64,000 nucleotides of DNA, from positions 12,631,754 through 12,695,753 of the forward strand of contig CAIIXF020000011.1 in the NCBI GenBank assembly GCA_903813345.2. The letters are read 5' to 3'. The notes beneath the pieces were generated by a model. It did no database searches. It worked only from the letters and a program-made list of their open reading frames with translations, and was not told the origin of the DNA. Position numbers and translations under genes: made by a program. Below, one piece after another: positions 12,001 through 21,884 of the stretch; position 1 is the first letter of the stretch, and every line of letters begins with the position of its first letter. Source of the DNA: Owenia fusiformis. Lineage: Eukaryota; Annelida; Polychaeta; Sabellida; Oweniidae.

Positions 12001-12996
12001 TACAACAGTAAAACCACATGCTAAAAGCACACTTGAGTTGATGTTTGGCGACAGAGGTATGGTTTAACTACGGATAAAATGTCACACTGGTAGTGTTTTA
12101 AAAAAGTACAACAAAAACTATTACGTCACAGCAATTATTGATGACTTGTGTATTCGTGTACAAAAAAATGACGTGGCAATTTCTTCGTGAAGATTCCAGT
12201 TTTCTCCTTTTAAAATGAACACAGTTTTCCACAGCTGTTGATATTTTGACATAAACCCTTTAGAATAATTGCGACCAGTGTGATATTTGAATCCAATGGT
12301 GTGCATGTGCATTTCAGAGAAAATATGCATGTTTGTTACTTCGTCCAAAGATTGAAGGATCCCGAACAAAACACGTAATTAAATATTTAGTGAAGTCATA
12401 CGGTTGTGAAAAAACATATTCCTAAAAGTCTGATTTTTATTGATTTCATATGTCTATTTTTACGATATATTGTGGTTTAGAATGCTAAGGAATTATTTTC
12501 CTGTGACCACCTTCCCTTGTCTTCATAAATGTTCATTTCTTTTATAGTGACAATTATAGCAGCGTCTGTTATAGGAAGCATCCTGATGATTGTGGTACTT
12601 GGGATCATCATAAGATTGTAAGTGTCATAGATTATAAGGAAGGTTAAGCTACTATTTTTTAATGAGAATTTGTGAACGTGTTTGTGACATTTTACTACAC
12701 CCCCCCCCCCCCCCTCCCTAGTTACCGTTGTTCTAAATCGCACAAGTAAAAATATGATATATAGAGGCCCATACTCCTGTCTTTGGGTTTCACAATATGT
12801 CAGTGTATTAATTGCTTTCTAATTAACTAATTCATTAGAAAATAAAACATAAACGATTATATAAAGAGCGTTTTAAACAAATAACATATTTATTCATCTT
12901 AGTGTGGTAAACCGAGCGGACCCAAACCAGCAAGTACGAAGGAACCACAAGAAAGAATGTGTCATTCATAAACACCCACAAAACAACATGGCATGA
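1..12996 (+). CDS. Gene A: SUEL lectin (end) - CUB - Thr-rich stalk - transmembrane protein, 5' partial
   Basis: Eight exons join in one open frame of 776 residues plus stop: 1-76, 424-606, 977-1138, 2942-3958, 11026-11136, 11439-12056, 12548-12617, 12903-12996. Every junction has GT and AG and the phases agree: phase 1 at the first six junctions, phase 2 before the last exon. Residues 1-24 end a SUEL-type lectin domain, 34-140 are a CUB domain, 161-191 a Thr-rich mucin-like stalk, 192-722 charged low-complexity sequence, 723-745 one hydrophobic span, and 746-776 a basic tail. The topology implies a type I membrane protein with the lectin and CUB outside. The true start, signal peptide and most of the lectin domain lie before the window, so the ATG at base 1 is probably internal. 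Function is unknown; carbohydrate or protein binding at the cell surface is inferred from the domains. Confidence 0.85.
424..606 (+). CDS. Gene A exon 2: CUB domain, first half
   Basis: The acceptor TTTCAG precedes 424; phase 1 in and phase 1 out. It encodes residues 26-86 with C34, the CUB signature G-F-I-Q-S-P-D-Y-P-x-x-Y (44-55) and an unusual C61-S-C63. An N-L-T glycosylation sequon follows at 64-66. Confidence 0.85.
977..1138 (+). CDS. Gene A exon 3: CUB domain, second half
   Basis: The acceptor TCGTAG precedes 977 and the donor GTAATA starts at 1139; phase 1/1. It carries C88 and C105, the second CUB disulfide pair, and ends in G-F-W-L-K-Y-Q, the usual last CUB strand. In gene B the equivalent intron lies five codons further along and in phase 0. 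Confidence 0.85.
1245..1755. mobile_element. MITE with ~75-bp terminal inverted repeats in gene A intron 3
   Basis: Both ends read inward CAC(A/C)CCG(G/A)AATAGCCTGA, and the inverted repeats continue for about 75 bases, through a shared stretch with ATACCGTTGTCA and GGCGGACATAACCGTCGC. The element is flanked on both sides by ACTTA (1240-1244 and 1756-1760), a perfect 5-bp target duplication. CAC ends with 5-bp duplications are features of Transib elements, but the family is a guess. The interior has no transposase. Confidence 0.75.
1761..2941. other. Remainder of gene A intron 3, unassigned
   Basis: AT-rich intron sequence. Short open frames around 2254-2609 lack splice context and coding character. 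I see no gene or repeat here. Confidence 0.5.
2942..3958 (+). CDS. Gene A exon 4: Thr-rich stalk and charged low-complexity region
   Basis: The acceptor TTCCAG precedes 2942 and the donor GTAATG starts at 3959; phase 1/1. A 339-residue exon. It opens with C152, which may pair with the extra CUB cysteine, then a run of Thr/Pro (161-191) expected to carry O-linked sugars. A Pro-rich middle follows, then a small segment with two cysteines around the sequence I-Y-V-A-L-P-G-G-M, then a basic patch and a strongly acidic end rich in E and D. No recognised domain. Low complexity suggests an extended stalk. Confidence 0.85.
5490..5930. repeat. Degenerate short repeat with CCATACCAAA motifs
   Basis: Variants of ATGCCATACCAAATATCCAAATATAGGACC recur about every 30-40 bases. 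Low-order and diverged; no coding potential. Confidence 0.5.
6351..6719. mobile_element. Small MITE with CAGGGTTCTCAC ends
   Basis: The left end CAGGGTTCTCACCAGG is matched by the inverted right end CCTAGTGAGAACCCTG, one mismatch in 16, and the similarity continues into TTTTAGAC. AAGAC lies next to both ends (6346-6350 and 6720-6724). CAGGG ends recall hAT elements, which normally make 8-bp duplications, so the family is uncertain. Repeated AGACTCCGGA motifs occur inside at 6618-6690. It sits within LINE-like sequence. Confidence 0.6.
7130..8345 (+). mobile_element. Decayed LINE reverse-transcriptase fragment
   Basis: Short in-frame stretches read as pieces of a non-LTR reverse transcriptase: an F-K-L-D-E-V-R-T-I-I-R-K segment near 7268, a V-Y-K-N-C-G-K-L segment near 7340, a V-V-W-L-D-L segment near 7660, and the catalytic box R-A-F-M-D-D at 8285-8302 followed by I-T-V-M-T. 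The frame shifts and stops many times and segments are missing, so it is a dead copy. It lies inside the inverted-repeat element of gene A intron 4. Confidence 0.65.
8366..8840 (+). mobile_element. LINE C-terminal fragment, copy 1
   Basis: A 68-residue open stretch shared with copy 2 (E-K-K-Y-D-K-T-L-S-G-L then W-P-F-Q-I-Y-N-I-T-W-E) is followed, after frame changes, by a segment reading L-W-G-K-E-E then C-P-K-C-M-A, the Cys-rich C terminus of LINE ORF2 proteins. Copy 1 lacks about 62 bases present in copy 2 near 9723-9784. Confidence 0.6.
9279..9790 (+). mobile_element. LINE C-terminal fragment, copy 2
   Basis: The same sequence as copy 1, almost unchanged over the coding part, with about 62 extra bases before the shared AACATGTCTCATCAGATCG. 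It is the second unit of a tandem duplication, not a separate insertion. Confidence 0.6.
11026..11136 (+). CDS. Gene A exon 5: short acidic exon
   Basis: 37 residues rich in E and basic residues (starting D-E-I-N-E-L-E), flanked by TTGTAG and GTACAG; phase 1/1, so it can be skipped without a frame change. It continues the acidic end of exon 4 after a 7.1-kb intron. A short coiled coil is possible. Called from splice sites and phase only. Confidence 0.65.
11439..12056 (+). CDS. Gene A exon 6: basic, Pro/Ser/Lys-rich extracellular exon
   Basis: 206 residues open throughout, with acceptor TTTTCAG before 11439 and donor GTATGG at 12057; phase 1/1. An alternative acceptor 13 bases upstream would break the frame, so 11439 is preferred. 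Rich in K, P, S, T and N with no cysteine; no known domain. A basic counterpart to the acidic exon 5, just before the membrane. Confidence 0.8.
12548..12617 (+). CDS. Gene A exon 7: transmembrane segment
   Basis: The acceptor TTTATAG precedes 12548 and the strong donor GTAAGT starts at 12618; phase 1 in, phase 2 out. Encodes about 22 hydrophobic residues (V-T-I-I-A-A-S-V-I-G-S ... I-I-I-R) ending in Arg, a stop-transfer. Phase and layout match the gene B transmembrane exon. Confidence 0.85.
12700..12714. repeat. Poly-C run in gene A intron 7
   Basis: Fifteen consecutive C between the transmembrane exon and the final exon. Confidence 0.9.
12903..12996 (+). CDS. Gene A exon 8: short cytoplasmic tail and stop
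   Basis: The acceptor ATCTTAG precedes 12903; phase 2 in. Encodes a 31-residue basic tail with several His, Lys and Asn and a single cysteine, ending H-P-Q-N-N-M-A then TGA at 12994. No signalling motif recognised. Confidence 0.8.
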
Positions 12997-13300
12997 ATAA
13001 TGGATATAGCTACAATAAAGACGGACCTCAAATAAATACCTGAAATAACTTATACTATGACATCGTAAAGAGAACGCGGGAAAATGTTCAGTGTTGAATC
13101 TATCCCTTGTATATAGTTCAATAGATAAGGTAGAACGATCTTCTGCTCAAGGAGATCGATTGAATAATAACATTTAATTATATGTACTGGCTACATAATT
13201 ACACTATTACAAAAGGACATTATTATTGATGACATTTTCAAAATTCAGTTAATGTACATAAATAAATATATAATCTATTGTAAAAAGAATACTAGGTAGT
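12997..13300 (+). other. Gene A probable 3' UTR with AATAAA signals
   Basis: AT-rich sequence after the stop contains AATAAA at 13031 and 13261. The second gives a more usual UTR length of about 280 bases. The true cleavage site is not visible. Confidence 0.4.
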
Positions 13301-13710
13301 AGGCATTTGCCTATATTTAGTATTTTACTGGAAAAATAACATAATCGCAATGTTAAAGAAACATGTATGCACGAAGTCCATTAGTACTGATAAAAATTGT
13401 AATTAAATGTTGAGCTATGTTCTAAGGCACGTTAAAACAATCGAAAGTTTTAATTATTGAATGGAAATTGTTGGTGAGTTAGAGCAAGGTTGGTTGGGAG
13501 TATTTCAGATGTATACATCAATACAAATTGAAAAATGTCATTACTTTCAGCATACCAGACTCAACTAATTTTGGTCTAAATCACTGAAACTTCAATGGAG
13601 GTTATAAACTTATAATGCTATAGTTGTGCACTACTCAGAAAATTTTAGAAGAAAAGTGAGTCGAGAGTGTTACTGTAATTTTACCTGTATTTATTGAATT
13701 TCTTGTAATA

Positions 13711-13865
13711 AGGACTATGTCCCACTTGGTCACATATGCTCCGATCCATCGGCCGGCGCCCAACCGATTGAGTGTTTTTTCAATATTGTATTCAATTTTT
13801 CAACAAAATACACAATCGGCCGGGCGCCGTAGTGAAAATCTGGGCAAATGTGACCAAGGCATTAG
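13711..13865. mobile_element. GC-stem MITE, copy 1
   Basis: About 150 bp with inverted ends, CTTGGTCACATATGCTCCGAT on the left and GGGCAAATGTGACCAAGGCAT on the right, and an inner stem of CGGCCGGCGCC against GGCCGGGCGCCG around a T-rich loop. Shared with copies near 16.6 and 23.5 kb. No coding capacity. Confidence 0.75.
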
Positions 13866-16300
13866 TCATCAAAAGTTCATGTGCATATATACCATTGAAC
13901 TGTTACACGTTTCCAGACTAAAAATTAAAAGTAGTGCTATACATTAATTGATTTTGATTTGAACATACAAATTATTTTCAATATATTAAGTAACAGTTCA
14001 TTTTTTACTTTTTTATGAGAAAAGAAGCCAAAAGGAAATATATTTCAAAGACAGAGAAATTATATTCATTCATTTGCCAAGATTTTGTACAATACCAATC
14101 AAATATTTCATCATAAAAATATTAATGCATGATATTGAATAAATAAACAACAACAAATTATATTCAGTATTGTTCATTTATTAGGCCTCATACTATGTAT
14201 TTGTAAAAATGAAAATACAAACAAACCAGGAACATATGGCTACTGAGCAACCTTAAAGAGGGTGTCTAAAATATTCCAATGTTAAAAGAAAATCTACAAG
14301 CTGCGCCATCAACAGACTTAATTGCAAAGCTTCTTTCCTCAATACATGTTTGCCAACGCTTCAAATAAATTGCTTGAGTAAAACATCGACTCTGATGAAT
14401 TTCAAATGACACATGATACAGTTTAACTTACACTGGACTATTCAGCTGTAAAGGTTGATTTCTTTTGATTTGCCTTTTCAACTATTGATACGTCTTTTGT
14501 GCCACTTTGGTTGTTGATAGCTTGCCAACTGTGCATTCATCAAAAACATAGAAAAAGAACGTACTTTTTTTATTTTATTTATTTATATAACTTATGTAAC
14601 TCTCACATCAACGATGGCGGATGCTAATTGTCGATTTCGATATTTTTAGTTTTCATCGAATTAAAGTACTAAATACAGTTGGCGTTATGCTTTTATATTT
14701 CAAGCAAATCAGCCTTATACTATGACGTGGGAACTCTGGAGTATGATAATTTGTTCATGTATCGTTCGTGTGAGTGTTGCAATTCAACGATATCTTCCAC
14801 TGCTTAAGGGACGGTGCAAGATGTTGTTGGACTGTGGTGCCTAAGCACAATATAAGAACAAATGATCAGAGTTATTTCTGGGCATTTTTGATTGATATTT
14901 TTATCATCATGGGGACTTCACTTGAAAGAAAACATACTGTTTTAATAAAAACCACTGTGTTAATGCCCAGAAAGTACTCATGGTGAAAGATATGACCATC
15001 TAAAATCACTTGTCATATTGCACATGGACCTTATCAATATTTTATAGATTTCATTTTTGTTGACAACAAATTCCGACCATCGTAACTTCGCCCCTATATC
15101 CCAAATCACATTGATTTTTATGCCAAATGTGTCACTTGCAATAACGCAGATGCGAGTAGGTAGTTACCAGATTCACCACCAGGTGGCTCGTTCGGGTCAG
15201 ATAGCATGGCGGGTATAGTAGAAAGTTCCCTTTAACTTAAATTACATCTATTTGCGTGGTTCAATTTTCACATAACCCTTGTGTATCTAATAGTTGTGTA
15301 AATTGAAGTACGTCCAGTAAAAGAAAATGTTATCTGTCCAATACAAGAAAAGATGATTCATTTTTTTTGGTTTTGTAACATGGGGTGTATGGGGAATCAA
15401 CCCGAACAAGAAGTCACATTTTCAAAAAAATTAAATTTTCAAAGTTGATAAACAATTTTTGAAACCATATTTCTAGATGTACTTTTACATGCAGATTTAA
15501 AATATGACATCACTTTGACTGAATTTTGAACATTTAATGACGTAAATCAAGATTATTTATACTCGCATCTAGTCTATTGTCTGTTGTCAAGTGTCAATTG
15601 TCAAGTAAGACGAAACGGGGGCATGAAACATTTGCAAAACAGGCCAAGCAAAAAACAGAGGGGGTGGGCGTCAATCTTACATTCAAATGACACTGATAAT
15701 TGTTGGTTAAAATAATCCGCTCGATTTTCAACAAATAAGGATCAAAACCTCGACTTGACTTGACTTGACTATACAATAAATTCAATTTCAACTTATTCAA
15801 TTCAAAATTCCGATCTGACTTTGTACGCGAACTGAAGTCCAACGAATGAGGGAGCTATACTCTAAAGAACACGTTACAACCTACATTGGCCGTTTCCAGA
15901 GTTCGTATGTCAAAACCACAATGATCCGCAATGATCCCATCAATAATCTTTTTGAAATGTTCTCCGATTAGCTCACGGGTGTTACAGTTGAACTATTCTT
16001 GCCATATTTTGATAAACAACTGTAAAGTGTATTTATTCACTTGAGATAAGATGGACGACAGATATTCTCCAATATCGCGTCAGGTTTACCGAAATTTAAA
16101 GCATTTTGTCCACCATTTTGAATACTACAGAAGTCAGTGCCATCCAGCTCAGTGGAACAGTGATTCATGGAAACAGATTAGTTTATTACTTTCTGGACAT
16201 TTAGTATGAATTCTAAAACTTAAAAAGCAGCTTTGCCCACTTGACGTTCATCCAATCACTCGAGAAGAACGCAAATAGGGGACTTTTGGATTTCAATTTT
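13866..16300. other. Intergenic, no gene seen
   Basis: AT-rich DNA between genes A and B. The only points of note are AATAAATAAA at 14139, a CCACCAGGTGGC motif at 15176-15187 and a CTTGACTTGACTTGACT run near 15753. Short open frames here have no splice or protein support. Confidence 0.5.
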
Positions 16301-16329
16301 TTTCCAGTGCTTTTTCAAATAATCCTCAT

Positions 16330-16970
16330 TGGTTCCCTAAACCCATCATACACCAAAGGGACACGATGGGACGGGACCTCCATAGACTTAAAATTACATG
16401 GGACCTCGTTGGACTTCATGTAATTTTGACCCATGGACCACATGGGACATCGTCGGACTATCCCCAATTGTGTCTCATCGAGTCTCATGAGGTCCCACAT
16501 GTGACTCGATGGGGCAAGATGGAGCAAAGTTCCATATTCTGTTCATTCTGTCCATGGGACTTTTGGGACTTTTGTTCATGTGACGTGTCATTTGACTTAG
16601 CCTTATGCCTTGGTCACATTTGCTCCAATCCATCAGCCGGCGCCCGCCCGATTGTTGAGTGTTCTGTTCAATATTGCATTCAATTTTGAACAAAATGTAA
16701 TCAGGGCATAAATAGGGCGACACGGTGGAATTCCGCGAGACTACTTAGGGCAAGTGGGATTTTGCTCCAATGTGGGACTCGATTGGGCATGGTTGGATTC
16801 AATGGGATTCAATTGGGCAAGTCGGATTTTGCCCCAATTGGCCTCGGTGGGACCTCTACAGACTTAACATTATGTGGGACCTCGCGGATTTCACAGGTTT
16901 TCGCACCATGTCCTTCGGACTTTGCCCCATCTTGCGTCCCATGAGGTCCAACGTTGGACTCAATTAACGA
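16330..16970. repeat. GGGAC-rich low-order repeat patch
   Basis: Motifs such as TGGGACCTC, GGGACTTTTGGGAC, CCATGGGAC and GATTCAATTGGGC recur irregularly on both strands. The patch is GC-richer than its surroundings and is split by a truncated MITE copy at 16602-16704. Open frames on both strands here are by-products of the motif. Confidence 0.6.
16602..16704. mobile_element. GC-stem MITE, copy 2 (truncated)
   Basis: Starts CCTTATGCCTTGGTCACATTTGC like the other copies and keeps CAGCCGGCGCCC, but the right arm is shortened before ending in GGGCATAAA. Confidence 0.65.
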
Positions 16971-17345
16971 TTTGGTTCTCTGGGCCATGATTGTTGAATG
17001 ATCTCTGTTGGCTCAGATGCCCCAGTTTGTACTATATCATTTATAACATTGTTCTTCCCGGGATTTATGGTCTTCTTAAATTAGAATATAATTAATAGTC
17101 TATGAACGCTCATGATATCGTTCAACAATCTGCCATAAATTGGTGTTTTGCCTCATTGGACATACTGTAACATAGATCAGAGTTTTTGCAGCTTTGGTGT
17201 GGTGTTTTTGCATCAATAGTGAGAAACTAAAAATGTGATTTTATCGCTTCTTGGTTCCAAATGTATACTGAGAATTTTTTGCCCTAACTGCATGTATACG
17301 ATTATTTAGAAACTCGACCAAAAATGGGTTTAAATTCGATAATAA
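16971..17345. other. Intergenic, unassigned
   Basis: I see no gene, repeat family or inverted repeat in this stretch. Confidence 0.4.
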
Positions 17346-20300
17346 AATATGCAGTTTGCTTCTGAACAGTCGTGCGTATCGCCGGTAGCACCATGCTGTT
17401 TGCTAATTTGTGAGACTTTTGAGATTTTTAAATGTGCTCTACCTAGGGCTTGTTGATTGATGTTTCCATTCCATTAGATATTCAATATCTTACCCCCCTA
17501 TCACACCAAACTCGTTCTTACCCGTTCTTGCCAGTCCTACGAAAACGTCGTAAAACGGGCTCAATCTGGCTGTGGTCGGGAAATATGTCTGAAATAATTA
17601 GCTTCTTCGTTCTTAAATAGTCTTCAATACGTCCTTCTCGTTCGCAGTTCGTTCAGGTCGCACCACGTCGGTGTGCAACGTAGTGGAACGCGTCCCTTAG
17701 TCTAGAAGGTCAACATGACCTTATTACAGAACGTTATGGTCGCCATCGAATTTTGAATCGATTCAAAATTCTAAAATCACATTCCCGTCTGAGAACGATC
17801 ATAAAGTTCGTAAATAGACCTTAGAAAGTTGCAGCTACGTCCATTCCGTTCGCACACAGTTTTGAAGAACGCAGTGGCAACTTGTTTGGTGTGATAGCTA
17901 TATTTTTGCTAACTCGTTCATAAGCAGTGTTAAATACGTTCTCAATCAGTTTAAACCCGTTTGCAATTAGTTCTACCTCGTTCTCAACACGTCCTCAGAC
18001 AATTCAACTCGTTTTTAAAACGTCCCTAGTAGGATTGAAGTACGACGGTTCCGTTCGTAGTACGTCCAGCTCGTCGTTAGTACGTTGTCACTCGTTCTAA
18101 TTGTAGAACGTGACGACCACGAGAACATTTTGAGCATTGTCTAAGTTCTAGAGGACCTACCCGTTCGAGTACGTTCGATGAAGTTTGTTAATAGATCTCA
18201 AACGGTTCTTAGTAGGTCCAGTCCGTTCGTACACAGTTGAAGCCCGTTTTTGAGAACGTAGTAAGAACTAGTTTGGTGTGATAGTAGGGTAATGGACCAG
18301 TCATTCCTCGCGATGGTAGCAGCGAGTAGTTTGTTAATTTCTGAGACGTTTGAGTATTCATTTTTACGTTTGTCCTACCATGGACTTCTTGATTGACTTT
18401 TCGGTCGGGGATAAAGATGCTATCTAATTCGTCATAAATCTCTGATGCCGTTTGCGCTCTTCTAGACGAAATGTCAATTTTCGAACCAGTCGTACGTCAC
18501 GCTGATATTAGAAACTCATCTGTTAATGAGTCCTTTGCTAATTTGTGTGACGTCCAAGTATACATTTGTACGTTTGTTCAGCCAATGACTCGTTGATTGA
18601 TGTTTCCGTTCGCGTGATATTCAACATCTAAATCGTAATTAATCTCAGACGAAATGTCAATCTTCGGACCAGTCGTACGTCACGCTGGTATTAATGAGTC
18701 CTTTGCCAATTTGTGAGATGTTTAAGAGTATAGTTTTTCGTTTGCTTAATCAAGGATTGATGGTTCCGTTCGTGAGATATTCAACATCTAATTCGTAATT
18801 AACCTTTGATGCAGTTTGCGCTCTAGACGAAATGTCAATTTTCGGACGAATCGTACGTCACGCTGGCAGCAGCATCCTGTTTGCTAATTTGTGAGACGTT
18901 TGGGGATACATTTTTATTTCTGCTCTACCAAGGACTTGTTAATTGATGTTTTCATTCGTGAGATGTTCAATATCTAATTCGTCATAAAGCTCTGACCTGC
19001 TCTGCGCTCTAGACGGAAAGCCAATTTTCGGACCGGTCGTTCCTCGCGCTGGTAGCAGTGAGTAGTTTGTTAAATCCTGAGACGTTTGAGTATTTATCTT
19101 TTACGTTTGTCCTACCATGGACTTGTTGAATGACTTCCGTTCTTGCGATATATAATATCTAATTTGTGGGACGTTTAGAGATACATTTTTACTTTTGCTC
19201 AATCAAAGACTTGCTGATTTATGTTTCTGTTTGTGAGATATTCATTATCCTAATCGTAAATAATCTCTGATGCACTTTGCGCTGTAGACGAAATGTCAAT
19301 TTTCGGACCAATCGTACGTCACGCTGGTAGCAGCATGCTGTTTCCTTATTTGTGAGACGTTTCAAGATATATTCTTACGTTTGCTTTTCCAAGGACTTTT
19401 TGATTGATGTTTCCATTCGTGATATATTCAATATCTAATTTGTCATATTGCTCTGACCTGCTCTTTGCGCTGTAGATGAAACGCCAATTGTCGGACCATT
19501 TGTTCCTCGTGCTGGTTGGAGCGAGTATTTTTCTAATTTCTGAGACGTTTGAGTATTTACGTTTGTCCTACCATGGACTTGTTGATTGACTTTTCCTTTC
19601 AACATCTATTCAACATCTAATTTGTAAATAATGTCTGGTGCAGTTTGCGCGCTATGTTTATTCAATATCTAATTCGTTCGTCCTAAAACTCTGATCTGCT
19701 CATTGCCCTCTAGATGAAATGCCAATTTTCGGACCAGTCGTTCCTTGAACTGGTAGCAGCCAGAAATATGCTAATATCTGAGACGTTTGAATATTTAAAT
19801 TTACGTTTGACCTACCATGGAATTGTTGATTGACTCTTCCGTTCGGGAGATATATAATATTTATTCGTCATCAATTTCTGATGCAGTTTGCGCTCTGGGA
19901 CGAGATGTCAATTTTCGGACCAGTCGGAGTCCTTTGCTAATTTGTGAGACGTTTTAGGATACATTTGTTTGTTTTCTCAATAAATGACTTTGTTGATTCA
20001 TGTTTCCATTCGTGAGATATTTAACATCCGATTCGTAATTAATTTCTGATGCAGCATGCGCTCTAGACGAAATGTCAATTTTCGGACCGATTGTACGTCA
20101 CGCTGGTGGCAGCATGCTGTTTGTTAATTTGTGAGACGTTTAAGGATATATTTTTACGTTTGCTCTACCAAGTTCTTGTTGATTGATGTTTCCATTAGTG
20201 AGATATTCAATATCTAATTCGTCATAAAGCTCTGATCTACTCTTTGCGCTTTAGACGGAATGCCAATTTTCAGTCAGTCTTACGTCACGCTGGTATTAGC

Positions 20301-20660
20301 GAGTCCTTTGCTAATTTGTGAGACGATTCGATATATATATATTTTAACGTTTGTTCAATCAAGGATTTAATGACTGATGTTCCCGTTTTAGATCCAATTC
20401 GTCTTAAATATCTGATACACTTTGCGCTCTAGACGAAATGTCAATTTTCGGACCAGCCGTACAGGTACGCAGCGATGGTATTAGCGAGTCCTTTGCTAAT
20501 TTTTGAGACGTTTAAGTAGTATATTTTTACGTTTGCTCTACCAAGGACTTGTTGATTGATGTTTCCATTTGTGAGATCTAATTTGTCAAAAAAGCTCTGA
20601 TCTGCTCTTTGCGCTCTGGACGGAATGCCAATTTTTGGACCGATCACCTGTGACACGTTA
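17346..20660 (+). repeat. Diverged ~185-bp satellite array
   Basis: Roughly a dozen degenerate direct units. Each contains CTAATTTGTGAGACGTTT, GACTTGTTGATTGATGTTTC, GAGATATTCAATATCTAATT, ATGTCAATTTTCGGACCAG and a CGTACGTCACGCTGGTAGCA stretch. The CAATTTTCGG motif falls near 18475, 18658, 18836, 19020, 19294, 19722, 19908, 20073 and 20446, spacing mostly 165-195 bases. An inverted-repeat element splits the array at 17492-18289. Confidence 0.75.
17492..18289. mobile_element. Inverted-repeat element with TATCACACCAAACT ends
   Basis: Starts CCCTATCACACCAAACTCGTTCTTAC and ends with the reverse complement of CCCTACTATCACACCAAACTAGTTCTTAC; TA lies outside both ends. A second outward TTTGGTGTGATAG at 17885-17897 suggests two related elements (17492-17900 and 17901-18289). 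The interior is full of CGTTC and TACGTCC motifs. The 63538-64000 stretch is another copy. No transposase. Confidence 0.6.
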
Positions 20661-20946
20661 GAGTTTACTTTAGAATATTTTTACATTATTTCGTAAAGAC
20701 GACAAAGTGCACCAGCGATATATGATGAATTATATATCCAATATCTCACAACGGAAACATCAATCCACAAGTTGTTCAAATGTAAAAATATATACTAAAA
20801 AAACTCACAAATTAGTAAAGGGATGTCTGGCCAACGAACCTCTTAACATTGAAATTTCGTCTAGACAAAAATCGCATCAGAGCTTCATGACGAATCAAAT
20901 ATCCAATATTTCCCAAACGGAACAATCAATATCCATAAATGTTTTG
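20661..20946 (-). repeat. Same ~185-bp satellite in opposite orientation
   Basis: CTCACAACGGAAACATCAATCCACAAGTTG, ACTCACAAATTAGTAAA and AATTTCGTCTAGAC are reverse complements of the satellite motifs left of 20660. The arm continues after an insertion at 21850-21890 (AAACGTAAAAATATATCACAG, AACAAAT). Confidence 0.65.
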
Positions 20947-21850
20947 CTGGGAACCGAAGTTCAAAACTGGGGCATATTTCAAATTTTGACGTGCCATGTT
21001 CTTACCATGTAAATATCTGGAAAGTTCGGAAAGCGAACATACTCATGTTATATATCAAAATCTTTGTATAGGTACCCTCTAAAACCTCAATTGTATATTT
21101 TACATGGAATTTTTCATTTTAGAGCATTTTAGAGCGTCCTTCGTGGGTCAAAACGTTAGAAATATGCCGTCACGCGTAACATTTTAGGAGCGCGCTATTT
21201 TTCAAAATGATGTAGAATCATGATTTTTTCATCAATTTTGATGAGACAGGTATGGTTCATTTCCTGAGACAATGATCTTTATTATGACGTCATTAGTTTT
21301 AAGGTAACAATGGAATGTGACGCTGATTTTTCAACTTCAAACAAAATCCAAAGGCCGTCACGCTGGGTATTTTGACGAGCCCAAGGGAAGCAAAATGCCA
21401 TTTATTTTAGAATTAATTACTTTTAAAGGCTGAAATTAAAATTAGAAACAAGGTTTTGGCTAAAATTAATAAATCTGAAGAAAAAATATTAAATTTCCTT
21501 CAAATTTCTTAAATATCAAATGATATGTAGGGTACGAAAAATGTCCCATTTAGTATTTTTAGCTTAAAAATGCGTACACTTGAAATCCAGCCATCACGTG
21601 CACGCATTAAAATTAAGAAATATATCAAAATAAAAACATTTTAGAAATAGGTTTTTAATATATTTTGATCGTGGAAAATTTCAAATATTTTCAAACATGA
21701 TAACTTGTCAAACGATGCGAAAGAAAAAGGTACAAAAATGTCCCATGTAGCTTTTTGACGTCTTTTCATTGAGAATTCTATAGAAAAGCGCAATTGTTCA
21801 TCACTCGTGACGTTACAAAGTATGCCCCAGTATTGAACTTCGGTTCTGGG
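20947..21850. mobile_element. 0.9-kb inverted-repeat element inside the inverted satellite arm
   Basis: The left end CTGGGAACCGAAGTTCAAAACTGGGGCATA and the reverse complement of the right end CCCAGAACCGAAGTTCAATACTGGGGCATA match over about 30 bases. Satellite sequence resumes directly outside both ends. The AT-rich interior has several GTCACG motifs and no significant open frame. Confidence 0.6.
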
Positions 21851-21884
21851 CAAACGTAAAAATATATCACAGATTAACAAATAG

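Noticed and set aside
16315-16967. Overlapping frames on both strands in the GGGAC patch
   Set aside because: Motif-driven, with no domain, splice sites or codon bias.
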